From BOG-908 sp963848205 (GTDB lineage: Bacteria; Pseudomonadota; Alphaproteobacteria; Acetobacterales; Acetobacteraceae): a DNA stretch of 64,000 bases. The stretch spans positions 620,001 to 684,000 of the forward strand of contig CAWKCV010000003.1 of the NCBI GenBank assembly GCA_963848205.1, given 5' to 3'. The position numbers and the translations under genes are program-made. The notes below the pieces were generated by a model. It had not been told where the DNA came from, did no database searches, and worked only from the letters and a program-made list of their open reading frames with translations. Of the stretch, positions 8,497 to 17,470 are shown piece after piece (the stretch's first letter is position 1; each line of letters opens with the position of its first letter).

Positions 8497-9642
8497 CTAC
8501 TTCTGAATCGGTGGCGCGGCGGGCGGCGTTGTGGGCGCTTCCGGCTTGCCAGACGCATTGTCCTTCGGAGCAGCTTTATCCGGCGTGGCGGCAGTCGGGC
8601 TAGACGGCTTGTCCGCCGGCGGCGTGCCCGGCGCCGCATCGCCCGCAGCGGCAGGCAACGGCAACGGCGTGGCCGACAGCGTGTGCAGATAGTCGATCAC
8701 GTCCGCGCGGATCTGCGGATTGGCGATGCCGGCATACGACATCTTGGTGCCAGGCGCGTAGGCGCTCGGCTTGGTGAGCCACTTGTTCAGCTCCTCATAC
8801 GTCCACACGCCGGTGTGCTTCTGCATCGCCGCGGAATAGACGTAGCCTGGCGCACTGTCCTGCTTGCGGCCGACGACGCCATACAGCGCCGGGCCCGCCT
8901 TGTTGCCGCCGCCTTCCTTGAAATTGTGGCAGACGACGCAGACCTTCTTGGTGAATGCCTGCCCATCCTCAGGCGTGGCTTTCGCCAGCAGCACCGCGAT
9001 CGGCGGTTCGGCTGAAGCAGGCGTCGAAGCGTCGGCCGACTTCGCGCCGGCAGCTGCTTGCTTGGCGGCAGCGTCTGCTTCGGCCTTGGCTTCCGCCTCG
9101 GTGGGAAGCGGCACGGGGTCAGGCGAGAGCGAGCGCAGATAGGCGATGACGTTGGCGCGTGTCTCGTCGTTGGTCAGGCCGGCATAGGCCATCTTGGTGC
9201 CTTTGGCATAGGCGGATGGCTTGTAGAGCCACTTGTTCAGCTCGGCGTAGGTCCATTTGCCCTTGTGACTGCTCAATGCCGCCGAATATTTGTAGCCGGG
9301 CGCGCTGGCCTGATCGCGGCCCACGACGCCCCAGAGTGCCGGCCCGACCTTGTTCGCGCCGCCTTCTTTGAAATTGTGGCACGCGACGCAGATCTTCTTG
9401 GTGTAGGCCTGGCCATCGGCAGCCGTCGCCTTGATCAGCAGCGGCGCGATCGGCGCCAGCGGCTTTTCGGCGGCAACCATGGTGGCGCCGGCGCCCGGCT
9501 CGTCCGCACCCTTGATGTCCAGCACGCTTTTGGCCAGCCGTTTTTCGCTGACGGTGTTGTCGGCCACCAGACCCAATCCCCAGAAAGCGACACCCGCCGT
9601 CAATACGGCGGCCACGATCTTGTTAGTGCCCAAGCTGTCCAT
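8497..9642 (-). CDS. Membrane-anchored di-heme cytochrome c, tandemly duplicated CycM-like
   Basis: 381-aa c-type cytochrome. Residues 9-29 form an uncleaved-looking N-terminal membrane anchor, so the rest is periplasmic. Two nearly identical class I cytochrome c modules follow, with CVACH at 85-89 and CVVCH at 235-239. The putative axial methionines in GTKMAYAG and GTKMSYAG fall exactly 150 residues apart. An Ala/Glu/Lys linker joins them and the last 50 residues are Pro/Ala-rich. CycM (c552) carries electrons from the bc1 complex to terminal oxidases and normally has one heme. The start is ATG 9642, before the hydrophobic segment. Confidence 0.9.
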   Translation of the reverse strand: MDSLGTNKIVAAVLTAGVAFWGLGLVADNTVSEKRLAKSVLDIKGADEPGAGATMVAAEKPLAPIAPLLIKATAADGQAYTKKICVACHNFKEGGANKVGPALWGVVGRDQASAPGYKYSAALSSHKGKWTYAELNKWLYKPSAYAKGTKMAYAGLTNDETRANVIAYLRSLSPDPVPLPTEAEAKAEADAAAKQAAAGAKSADASTPASAEPPIAVLLAKATPEDGQAFTKKVCVVCHNFKEGGGNKAGPALYGVVGRKQDSAPGYVYSAAMQKHTGVWTYEELNKWLTKPSAYAPGTKMSYAGIANPQIRADVIDYLHTLSATPLPLPAAAGDAAPGTPPADKPSSPTAATPDKAAPKDNASGKPEAPTTPPAAPPIQK

Positions 9643-9795
9643 ACGGCCATCAACCCCAATCTGCCACAACTCGTTCCGGACCGGTGCGCGCGCTGCGCTC
9701 CGGCGTGACGTTCTATACCTATGCTGCGCGGCACACTTCCTAGTGGGGCCTGCATGCCGCGACAACAGTCAACCTGACCCGCAAGCTCGCACGAT

Positions 9796-9816
9796 ACGGG
9801 TAAACCCCCGTTTTTT
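9796..9816 (+). terminator. Possible terminator/attenuator in the pheA leader
   Basis: Short hairpin (ACGGG at 9796-9800, CCCGT at 9807-9811) followed by five T residues, 50 bases ahead of the pheA start on the same strand. The stem is only 5 bp. No Phe-rich leader peptide is visible, so a regulatory role is speculative. Confidence 0.35.
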
Positions 9817-9867
9817 GCGGATCGGCCACAATGTGGTTTGTGGTCCGCACAAGTGGAGGGGTGAGGC

Positions 9868-10710
9868 GTGGCAGACGGTGCGATCGCGTTCCAGGGCATG
9901 GCCGGCGCCTATTCCGACCTGGCCTGCCGCACGGCCTATCCCGGACGGAAGACGCTGGCCTGCGACACGTTCGAACGCACGATAGACGCTGTGCACAGCG
10001 GCGCCGCCGCCCTGGCCATGCTGCCGTGCGAGAATTCGCTCGCCGGGCGGGTGCCCGACATTCACTCCCTTCTGCCGGGCAGCGGCCTGTCCATCGTCGG
10101 CGAGCATTTCCAGCGCGTGGAGCACTGCCTGCTGGGCGTGCGCGGCGCGCGGATCGACGGACTCCGGCGCGCGCACTCCCACGCCGTCGCCCTGGGCCAG
10201 GTGCGCCGCGTGCTGCGCGAACTGGATTTGCAGGCCGTGGTGCAGGCCGACACGGCCGGCAGCGCCAAGCTGGTCGCCGAATGGGGACGGCCCGAGGAAG
10301 CCGCCATTGCCTCCGCACTCGCCGCCGACATCTACGGGCTGGACGTGCTGCGCGCCAACGTCGAGGACGCGGCGCACAACACCACCCGCTTCTACGTCGC
10401 CGCTACCGCGCCGAACCAGACGAATCCCGATCAGGCCGGGCTGATGACCACCTTCGTGTTCCGCGTGCGCAACGTGCCGGCCGCGCTGTTCAAGGCGCTG
10501 GGCGGCTTCGCGACGAACGGCGTGAACATGACGAAGCTGGAAAGCTACATGGTGGACGGGCAGTTCACCGCCACGCAGTTCCTGTGCGACGTGGATGGGC
10601 AGCCGGAGCAGGTGCCATTGCGGATGGCGATGGAGGAGCTGGCGTTCTTTTCCAATGAAGTGAAAATTCTTGGAGTGTATCCGAAGGCAAGGAAGAATCT
10701 TCTTTCTTGA
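9868..10710 (+). CDS. pheA: Prephenate dehydratase
   Basis: Converts prephenate to phenylpyruvate in phenylalanine synthesis; 280 aa, monofunctional (no chorismate mutase domain). The PDT domain shows IAFQGMAGAYSD, LPCENSLAG and the catalytic NTTRFYV near residue 170. A C-terminal ACT domain carries the phenylalanine-binding ESYM segment (MTKLESYM). GTG 9868 is chosen because GGAGGG lies seven bases upstream. The last eight codons (KARKNLLS) and the stop belong to a repeat element, so the native C-terminus has been replaced or extended. Confidence 0.95.
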   Translation: MADGAIAFQGMAGAYSDLACRTAYPGRKTLACDTFERTIDAVHSGAAALAMLPCENSLAGRVPDIHSLLPGSGLSIVGEHFQRVEHCLLGVRGARIDGLRRAHSHAVALGQVRRVLRELDLQAVVQADTAGSAKLVAEWGRPEEAAIASALAADIYGLDVLRANVEDAAHNTTRFYVAATAPNQTNPDQAGLMTTFVFRVRNVPAALFKALGGFATNGVNMTKLESYMVDGQFTATQFLCDVDGQPEQVPLRMAMEELAFFSNEVKILGVYPKARKNLLS

Positions 10711-10735
10711 AAGAAAGAAGCAAAGAACTTTTGCT
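10684..10735 (+). repeat. Palindromic repeat, left half
   Basis: AAGGCAAGGAAG, hairpin CTTCTTTCTT-GA-AAGAAAGAAG, then GCAAAGAACTTTTGCT. The TGA that ends pheA lies in the hairpin loop. The arms read CTTC/GAAG rather than GTCC/GGAC, yet pair perfectly. Confidence 0.85.
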
Positions 10736-10759
10736 CCTCGCTTATACCGAGTCCCAATT

Positions 10760-11686
10760 TTAAAAGAGAATGTCTTCCTTCATCCATCCCTCAATCAATC
10801 TTCGGGCGATGGACATATCCGGCGGCAGTACAAATCCGTCCTGACCACGTGCCTCTCCCCGCGTAAACCAGCGCGCCTCGATCAGCTCGTCATCATCCGC
10901 CACGATCGCATCGTCCAGCGCTTCGGCGGTGAAACCCAGCATGATGCTGGAGGGGAACGGCCAGGGCTGGCTGGAACTGTAGCGGACGTTGGCCACGCGC
11001 ACGCCAGCCTCCTCCCACACCTCGCGGGCGACCGCCTCCTCGAGCAACTCGCCAGGTTCCACGAAGCCGGCCAGCGTGGTGAACAGCCGCATGTCGCGGA
11101 ACCGCGCCGGGTGACCGAGCAGCGCCCGGCCCTGGTGCGTGACGAGCATGATCACCGCGGGATCGGTGCGCGGGAAATGCGTGGTGCCGCAGCCGGTGCA
11201 GGCGAGCACGTGGCCGGCGTCGCGCACCGTGCAGGCGCTGCCACAAACGCCGCAGAACCGGTGGCGGGTGCGCCAATGCATCAGCCCGCGGGCATGCGCT
11301 AGGATGGCGGCTTCCTGCTCGGGCAACGCGCCGCCCAGCCGCCGCAGATCCTCGAAGCGAGCATCCGGGACGCCGGGGAGCGGCACGTCCCAAGCGCTGA
11401 GATCGACGCAGAAGAGAACATCCTCCTGTTCGCGGCCAAGCATCGCCCAGGGCGAGACGGCAAGGCGGTCGCCGATCTCCGCCATCGTCAGGCGCGCGGC
11501 GCGTGGTGCGCCGCGCGACCCTTCGACGAGGTTGCGGCCCCGCCAAACCGGCACGAAACGCGCGCCGGCTCCGGCCATCTGAGCTTCGACCCAGTCAGTA
11601 TCCTTGCGTCGTGCATCTAACCGGTCGAGCGGGCTACCGGCGAAAATATTGGGTCGGTAAGGATGAATCGGGGCTGGCTCGCTCAT
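10760..11686 (-). CDS. nudC: NAD(H) pyrophosphatase / RNA decapping hydrolase NudC
   Basis: Nudix hydrolase of 308 aa that cleaves NADH to NMNH and AMP and can remove NAD caps from RNA. It has a four-cysteine zinc ribbon (CGVCGSAC ... CTGCGTTHFPRTDP). The Nudix box runs from GFVEPGE to REVWEEAG with spacing matching GX5EX7REUXEEXGU. The NudC-specific SQPWPFPSSIM motif follows it. The start is ATG 11686 (MSEPAPIHPYR), preceded by a GGGGCG ribosome site; the frame stays open further upstream without support. Confidence 0.95.
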   Translation of the reverse strand: MSEPAPIHPYRPNIFAGSPLDRLDARRKDTDWVEAQMAGAGARFVPVWRGRNLVEGSRGAPRAARLTMAEIGDRLAVSPWAMLGREQEDVLFCVDLSAWDVPLPGVPDARFEDLRRLGGALPEQEAAILAHARGLMHWRTRHRFCGVCGSACTVRDAGHVLACTGCGTTHFPRTDPAVIMLVTHQGRALLGHPARFRDMRLFTTLAGFVEPGELLEEAVAREVWEEAGVRVANVRYSSSQPWPFPSSIMLGFTAEALDDAIVADDDELIEARWFTRGEARGQDGFVLPPDMSIARRLIEGWMKEDILF

Positions 11687-11778
11687 GCGCCCCTGGTCGC
11701 ATGACCCGAGGGCGGTCGGCAATCGAGCGGCTGCGGAAAGTCCGGGGAGGCGCGGCGCCTCCCCGGGTGGCAAGCCGC

Positions 11779-12750
11779 CTAGATACGCGGCTTGTTCGTC
11801 GTCGTGGTGTTCGCGCCGGACAGGCCAGCGCCGCCCGTCGTGCCCAGCGTGTCGCGGCCCGTCGCCGTGTTGCCCGTCGTCGCGTTGCCGGTCGTGTTCG
11901 CGCCGTCCTTGGTGATCTCCACGTCCTCGCGGCGAACGGTATCGCGCACCGTCTCGCTGCGATCGGTCGCGTCCTTGCGGATGACGACTTCCTCGCGGAC
12001 ATGGGCGGTCTTGGAGACGACGGCTTCCTCGGCCGTTTCGGTCACCTCGATCGTCTTGTCGCTGAAATCGGCGCCGCTCACGGCACGACTGTCGGTGACG
12101 GGACGACGCTCGATGGTCACGCGCTCGTCGCGCAGGTTGACCGTCTCTTCAACCGGCGTTTCGACCACATAACGGCGGACGCGCGTGGTGCCGCGGTTGA
12201 TGGCGCGCTTGCCCACGGCCAGCGTCTCTTCCGACAGCGACAGCGTGCCCGGCTGGCTGCTGGCGTCGGTGTTGCGCGCGGTGCCGAGGTCGGCGCGGCC
12301 GAGCGTTGCATCCGTGCGGCCGAGCGTGGTCGAGGGGCCGGTGCCGGCCACGCCATAGGTCGCGGCGCGCTCGTCGATGTCGATCGGGTTGTGGCGCTCG
12401 AGAATGTCGAGCACGCGGTCCAAGTTGGTGCTGCTGCCGCGCACGGTCACGACGGTGGAGCCGCTCTGCATGCTGCGGTCATATACGGCGGTGTCGTGGC
12501 CGTATTCCGGCTCGGCGCCGAACAGGCTGGACCAGAAGCCGCGTTCCTCGGTGGGCTGTCCCGCCGTGCCCGCTTGTGTCGTGCTCAGGTGCGACTTGGC
12601 CGCGCTGCCGGCACCGAGTGCGCCACCGGTGCTGCTGCCGGCATGTTGCGTGATATCGCCTGAAGGAATGCCGGCCTGCTCGAGGTCGCGCACGGCGGCC
12701 GAGGCATGTTCGGCAGAGTCGAATACGGCGACGATTGTCTCATTGTCCAT
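11779..12750 (-). CDS. YsnF/AvaK (DUF2382) stress-response domain protein
   Basis: 323-aa protein with two parts. Residues 1-120 resemble a general-stress protein 17M-like module (VAVFDSAEHASAAVRDLEQAGI). Residues about 170-290 form a DUF2382 domain of alternating charged strands (SEETLAVGKRAINRGTTRVRR, VNLRDERVTIERRPV, REEVVIRKDATDRSETVRD). The ends are Thr/Gly/Asn-rich and low-complexity. Molecular function is unknown. ATG 12750 is preceded by TTGGAGAC. A second DUF2382 gene lies directly upstream on the same strand. Confidence 0.85.
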   Translation of the reverse strand: MDNETIVAVFDSAEHASAAVRDLEQAGIPSGDITQHAGSSTGGALGAGSAAKSHLSTTQAGTAGQPTEERGFWSSLFGAEPEYGHDTAVYDRSMQSGSTVVTVRGSSTNLDRVLDILERHNPIDIDERAATYGVAGTGPSTTLGRTDATLGRADLGTARNTDASSQPGTLSLSEETLAVGKRAINRGTTRVRRYVVETPVEETVNLRDERVTIERRPVTDSRAVSGADFSDKTIEVTETAEEAVVSKTAHVREEVVIRKDATDRSETVRDTVRREDVEITKDGANTTGNATTGNTATGRDTLGTTGGAGLSGANTTTTNKPRI

Positions 12751-12770
12751 GATAGTCTCCAATGATCTGA

Positions 12771-13199
12771 TTATATGATGTTCGATGTTCCGACCGGTGC
12801 TGCTGCGTCTTCCGCGCCCACCCGTTCGACACTGGCCTGCTGCTCGCGCAGCAGAATCGTTTCCTGGTGCCGTTGGGTCGTGCGTATCCGACGCACCCGC
12901 ACCTCCTCCTTGAGAACGAGCCTGCGCTCGACGACAAGGATCTCCTCGACGACGGGAATGATCGTCACGTCGCCTTCCTCACGCACGTCCGGAACGGCAT
13001 CGACGACCCGCCCGATGGAAATGCGCTCGATCTCGACGCGTTCGTGGGTGGTGGGCTCATCGACCACCTGTTCGTGCGTTTCGGTGCGAAGCTGGATCCG
13101 CACACGCCCGGTGACCGCCTGCCGACGCTCGATCGAAATCTGCTCGGCATGAAGCGGGACGATGTCCTGCTCCCGCTTCGGCGGCGTGTATGTTTTCAT
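12771..13199 (-). CDS. Short YsnF/DUF2382 domain protein
   Basis: 142-aa protein made almost entirely of DUF2382-type strands (LHAEQISIERRQAVTGRVRI, VDEPTTHERVEIERISIGR, VVERRLVLKEEVRVRR). It probably pairs functionally with the larger DUF2382 protein 20 bases downstream. ATG 13199 (MKTYTPPK) is favoured over an upstream ATG at 13226 because the upstream residues are not family-like, but no good ribosome site is seen. No signal peptide, so cytoplasmic. Function unknown. Confidence 0.8.
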   Translation of the reverse strand: MKTYTPPKREQDIVPLHAEQISIERRQAVTGRVRIQLRTETHEQVVDEPTTHERVEIERISIGRVVDAVPDVREEGDVTIIPVVEEILVVERRLVLKEEVRVRRIRTTQRHQETILLREQQASVERVGAEDAAAPVGTSNII

Positions 13200-13320
13200 C
13201 ACGCAATTGACGTTTTGCGCTGGCATTCGTCGCCAGGCACGCAGAAACGTGATGCATCCGGCGATTTGACAAATGGCCGGGCGAATACTGTCCGAGAGAA
13301 TTGTCGCCGCGTCGCGGCTG

Positions 13321-16242
13321 CTAGGCCGGCCGCAGCCTCTGCAAATCCAGCTTCGTCGCGCGCGGCGCGTAGATGGTCTGGCAGGCCTCGTCCTCGCGCG
13401 GAACGTGATCCTGGGTGCTGAGGCTCAGATTGGGATTGTAGAACCAGTCACCTGCACGCAGCATCGCGCCCCACCGGCGCACCATCAGTCCGGTGTCTTC
13501 CGGATGGAACACCTGCTTGGTCTCGCTGCGGGTCGCCAATTCGTAGTGGAACAGGATCGTGCTGCCATCATAAAGGATACGGTAGCCCGCGCGGCCCACG
13601 CGCAGGCACAGGTCGGTGTCGTTGAAACCGATTGCGAATTCCTCGTCGAACCCGCCGACTTCGTTGAAAACAGTGCACCGCATCATCAGGCAGGCGGCGG
13701 TCACCGCCGAATAGTCGCGCAGCGAGGAGAGCGCGCAATTATAGCCGAGATTGCGCCGTCCCTGCTCGTTGAGAAAAGCCGGCTGGAATTTCAGCGCGTG
13801 CTCGGCCGAGTCGTTGAAGCCCAGTATCACGCCCGCATGCTGCACCGTCCGGTCCACATACATCAGCAAAGCACCCACGGCGCCCACGTCACCGCGATTG
13901 GCGATGCGGCGCATGCGGTCCAGCCAGCCCTCCTGCGTCGCCTCGATGTCGTTGTTGAGGAACAGCACGAAGGCGCAATCGCCGGCATGGGCGGCCACCG
14001 CCGCATTGTTCATCGCCGAGAAATTGAACGGCCCGGCATAGCGCATGACGATGTGGCGCATCGCGACCGCTTCGAGATAGGCGATGGTGGCCGGGTCGTC
14101 GGACTGGTGGTCGATCACCACCAGGCGATACGTGGCCCGCGTGCAGGTGCGCTCGATGGATTGTATCGCGGTGCGCAGCAGCTCCATCTTGTTCTTGGTC
14201 GGCATCACGATCAGCACGCGTCCGTCGGTCGCGGGCCAGTCGACGCGGAACTGGTTGAACCATACGCCGGGTTGCGCGGTCGCACCCGTGCCCAGCCGGT
14301 CCAGATGACGCTGCAAGGCGGCTGTCGTCGCCTGCATCACCGCGTCCTGCTTGGCATGGCCGGTGCTGCTCTCGTGCGTGCGCCACCGGTACAGCACGGC
14401 CGGCACATGGGTGACGATGCTGGCGGCCTCGATCATCCGCAGCACGAAATCGACGTCGGCCGAAATCGGCATGCTCTCGTCCCAGCCGCCGATCTGGCGC
14501 GCCACATCGGTGCGCACGCAGACGATGTGCACGAAATACGGGTGGCTCAGGTAATAGTCGTGGCTGAAGGCCGGCCGCAGCCGCAGTTCGGTGATCGCCT
14601 CGATATTGTCGGTCGTCTGCGCCTCGTCCGAATAAAGCAGCTCGGCGCCGGTCAGGCGCGCGGCGCGGATGAGCTGCCAGACGGCATCGGGCTCCAGCCG
14701 GTCGTCATGGTCGATGAACGCGCACAGTCTCTGCGTCGCCGCGCGCAGGCCGAAATTGACCGCGCGGGCGATGCCCACGTTCTGGGGCGAACGCAGCACG
14801 CGGATGCGCCGGTCGCGCAGTGCATAGCCGGCGAGCAGCTCGGCGACATGCGGCGCCGTCGAGCCGTCATCGACGCAGATCAGCTCCCACGCGTCGCAGA
14901 ATTGTGCCCGCACGCTCTCCAGCGCCTCTATCAGCCAGCCGCGCGGCGTGTTGTGGACCGGCATGATGAACGTCACGCCATCGGCGCCGGCACGATGGTT
15001 CAGCATGCGCCGCAACCTTGGCAGCACGCCGGCGCGCAGATCCTGCCGCCTTCGCTGGAACCGGCGCAGATTGCGGTTGAAGGTAAGCCGCCGCGGCGAG
15101 CCCGGCAGATATTGCTCGGTTCCAGCGATGCGCGCGGTCAGCTCCTGGTCGAGCAGCCGGTCGAAATGCGCGCTGATGTCGATCTTGAAGGCGCACAGCC
15201 CGGCATTCAGCCCGGCGTCGAGCAGGTCGCCGCGAAACTGGTTGGCCTCGCCGCGGCCGATCACCTCGCCGCCTGGGCCCACGATCTCGATGTCGAGCGC
15301 GGTCTCCGGCGCGGCGCGGTTCAGCGCCCAGCCATGCGCGCACATGCCGTGCAGCGTGTCGAACATTCCCACCGTGCCCGGAACCGGATCGATCACCTGC
15401 GGGCTGCCGGAGAGCTCGGTCCGTTGTCCGGTCAGCCGCACGGAGATGCGACGCAGCGCGCCGGCATCGTGATGCGGCGGCAGCACCACGCGAAAGCCGC
15501 AAGCCGGCTCGCCGTAGCCGAGGTCGCTGATGTCGGGCCGGTGGCCGCTCGCCTCCAGGGTCGCGACGATCTCGGTATCGACCAGCACGTCGATCATCAC
15601 CCGGCGGCCGGGGTCGGCCACGCTGGCGACCCATCCTTCGACATGGGCGGGGCTGGCGACGTCGAGACAGCCGAGGAATCCGGTTTCCGACGAGCTCACA
15701 TCCAGCTCCGGCCCAGGCAGCGCGAGGCCGGCCACGCGCGGCTGCAGCACCACGCGCACCAGCGGCCGTGGCAGGGCATGCAGCGGAATGCGGAATTGCC
15801 AGCAGGGCGGCACGCCACCGCCGGTGCGCCTGGCCACGCCTTGGGCGGCGAGCACGCCGGCGGCCAGGAAATCGACTCCCAAAGCGGGTGCGAGGAACGG
15901 CGCGGCATGAAACGAGCCGGTCAGCATCGTGCCGTCAACTCCGAGCGTGCCGAGCGACAGGCCGTAGATCGGCGCAAGCTCCATCGGCAGGCCGAGCAGG
16001 CTTTCGCCATCCGGCAACGCCAGCACATCCAGCGTGCGATATATCAGCGTGGTGGGCAGACTGTAGCTGAACTGGGTGGTGCCGCGGGCACCCGGTTCCA
16101 GCGTGCACGTCGCGTGCACCACGCCGTCGAGCACGATGGCGACGTCGCTCAACGCCGCGCGGCGGGCGCCTCCACGCACCACGCCCTCGACCACGCCGCC
16201 ATGGCGAAGACTGAGGCGGAGCGAGCGGGCAGCACGTTTCAT
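13321..16242 (-). CDS. Large tandem GT2 glycosyltransferase (O-antigen/rhamnan type)
   Basis: 973-aa protein probably assembling surface polysaccharide at the inner membrane. Residues about 188-254 and 289-357 are two copies of a beta-type module sharing GWV/GWA, RxDxxDxG and GxxAF/CGF positions. A GT2 domain (about 422-640) shows FIMPVHNTPRG, CVDDGST and DHDD at 511-514. A second GT2 domain (about 675-870) shows LIVMPTKNK, FLFLNNDIE-like residues near 760 and a GGFDEEFAIGFNDTDLCLR signature. No membrane helix. ATG 16242 is used because the longer reading runs antisense into rfbB. Neighbouring rfb genes suggest dTDP-rhamnose as a donor. Confidence 0.88.
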   Translation of the reverse strand: MKRAARSLRLSLRHGGVVEGVVRGGARRAALSDVAIVLDGVVHATCTLEPGARGTTQFSYSLPTTLIYRTLDVLALPDGESLLGLPMELAPIYGLSLGTLGVDGTMLTGSFHAAPFLAPALGVDFLAAGVLAAQGVARRTGGGVPPCWQFRIPLHALPRPLVRVVLQPRVAGLALPGPELDVSSSETGFLGCLDVASPAHVEGWVASVADPGRRVMIDVLVDTEIVATLEASGHRPDISDLGYGEPACGFRVVLPPHHDAGALRRISVRLTGQRTELSGSPQVIDPVPGTVGMFDTLHGMCAHGWALNRAAPETALDIEIVGPGGEVIGRGEANQFRGDLLDAGLNAGLCAFKIDISAHFDRLLDQELTARIAGTEQYLPGSPRRLTFNRNLRRFQRRRQDLRAGVLPRLRRMLNHRAGADGVTFIMPVHNTPRGWLIEALESVRAQFCDAWELICVDDGSTAPHVAELLAGYALRDRRIRVLRSPQNVGIARAVNFGLRAATQRLCAFIDHDDRLEPDAVWQLIRAARLTGAELLYSDEAQTTDNIEAITELRLRPAFSHDYYLSHPYFVHIVCVRTDVARQIGGWDESMPISADVDFVLRMIEAASIVTHVPAVLYRWRTHESSTGHAKQDAVMQATTAALQRHLDRLGTGATAQPGVWFNQFRVDWPATDGRVLIVMPTKNKMELLRTAIQSIERTCTRATYRLVVIDHQSDDPATIAYLEAVAMRHIVMRYAGPFNFSAMNNAAVAAHAGDCAFVLFLNNDIEATQEGWLDRMRRIANRGDVGAVGALLMYVDRTVQHAGVILGFNDSAEHALKFQPAFLNEQGRRNLGYNCALSSLRDYSAVTAACLMMRCTVFNEVGGFDEEFAIGFNDTDLCLRVGRAGYRILYDGSTILFHYELATRSETKQVFHPEDTGLMVRRWGAMLRAGDWFYNPNLSLSTQDHVPREDEACQTIYAPRATKLDLQRLRPA

Positions 16243-16392
16243 GCGCGCAGGCTCGCGGAGCGGCGCCTCCGGTGCAAGGGGCGGTGGCCGGCGCGGGCTT
16301 GCAGGGCGACGACTGGCGGGAGGGTTCCCCTTGAAGGTGACGCGCGCGCCGGTGCATAGACAGCCGATCACACCGAGGCGGCGAACCACCGC

Positions 16393-17448
16393 ATGCGTAT
16401 TCTTCTGACCGGCGGCTGCGGCTTCATCGGCTCCGCCGTGGTGCGGCACGTGCTGCGCACGACCGACCATACGATCGTCAATGTCGACAAGATGACATAT
16501 GCCGCCTCGCTCGATGCGCTCGAGGAGGGCCAGGACCACCCGCGCCACCGCCTGGTGCGCGCCGACATCGCCGATGCCGATGCGATGACCCGCGTGTTCG
16601 AGGAGGCGGCACCCGACGCGGTGATGCATCTGGCGGCCGAAAGCCATGTCGACCGCTCGATCGACGGGCCTGGCGATTTCGTGCGCACCAACGTGGTCGG
16701 CACGTTCACCCTGCTGCAGGCAGCACGCGCCTACTGGTCCGGGCTGACACCCGAATCGCGCGAGGCATTCCGCTTCCACCATGTCTCGACCGACGAGGTG
16801 TTCGGCGCGCTTGGCGAGGACGACCCGCCATTCACCGAGACCACGCCCTACGATCCGCGCAGCCCCTATTCGGCCAGCAAGGCGGCATCGGACCATCTCG
16901 CGCGCGCCTGGATGCACACCTACGGGCTGCCGGTGATCGTCAGCAATACGACGAACAATTACGGCCCGTGGCAATTCCCCGAAAAGCTGATCCCGCTGAT
17001 CGTGCTCAACGCGCTCGCCGGCAAGCCGCTGCCCGTGTACGGCGACGGCGCCAACCAGCGTGACTGGCTATACGTGGAGGATCATGCCGAGGCGCTGCTG
17101 AGCGTGCTGACAAGCGGGCAGCCCGGCCAGACCTACGCGATCGGCGCCGGCCAGCCGAAGCGCAACATCGATGTCGTGCGTGCCATTTGCGCGGTGCTCG
17201 ATGCGCGCGTGCCCGACCCGGGCGGCGCGCGTGAGCGGCTGATCACCTTCGTGCGCGACCGGCCCGGCCACGATTTCCGCTACGAGATCGACGCTTCGTA
17301 TGCCCGCCACACGCTTGGGTGGTCGGCCAAGCACGATTTCACGCAGGGGTTGCGTCGAACCGTCGATTGGTATTTGGACAATCGCGCCTGGTGGGAAGGA
17401 ATCCGCGCGGGCAACTACGCCGGCCAGCGCCTTGGCACCGCCACATGA
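16393..17448 (+). CDS. rfbB: dTDP-glucose 4,6-dehydratase
   Basis: Second enzyme of dTDP-L-rhamnose synthesis, forming dTDP-4-keto-6-deoxyglucose. 351 aa of the extended SDR family. The NAD-binding motif GGCGFIG is at residues 7-13, the catalytic STDEVFG and YSASKAASD triad region follow, and the substrate-loop NTTNNYGPWQFPEKLIP is typical of RfbB. It is divergent from the large glycosyltransferase and first in the rfb cluster; 22 bases separate it from rfbA. Confidence 0.97.
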   Translation: MRILLTGGCGFIGSAVVRHVLRTTDHTIVNVDKMTYAASLDALEEGQDHPRHRLVRADIADADAMTRVFEEAAPDAVMHLAAESHVDRSIDGPGDFVRTNVVGTFTLLQAARAYWSGLTPESREAFRFHHVSTDEVFGALGEDDPPFTETTPYDPRSPYSASKAASDHLARAWMHTYGLPVIVSNTTNNYGPWQFPEKLIPLIVLNALAGKPLPVYGDGANQRDWLYVEDHAEALLSVLTSGQPGQTYAIGAGQPKRNIDVVRAICAVLDARVPDPGGARERLITFVRDRPGHDFRYEIDASYARHTLGWSAKHDFTQGLRRTVDWYLDNRAWWEGIRAGNYAGQRLGTAT

Positions 17449-17470
17449 GATGTTTGACAGGGGTGAGCGC

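Noticed and set aside
13273..16359. 1028-codon open frame on the plus strand
   Set aside because: It is the antisense shadow of the tandem GT2 gene. Its translation is Arg/His/Gln-rich low-complexity sequence without domains, while the minus strand has clear GT2 motifs.
16243..16974. N-terminal extension of the large glycosyltransferase
   Set aside because: It runs antisense to the clearly recognised rfbB gene, and its residues show no conserved pattern.
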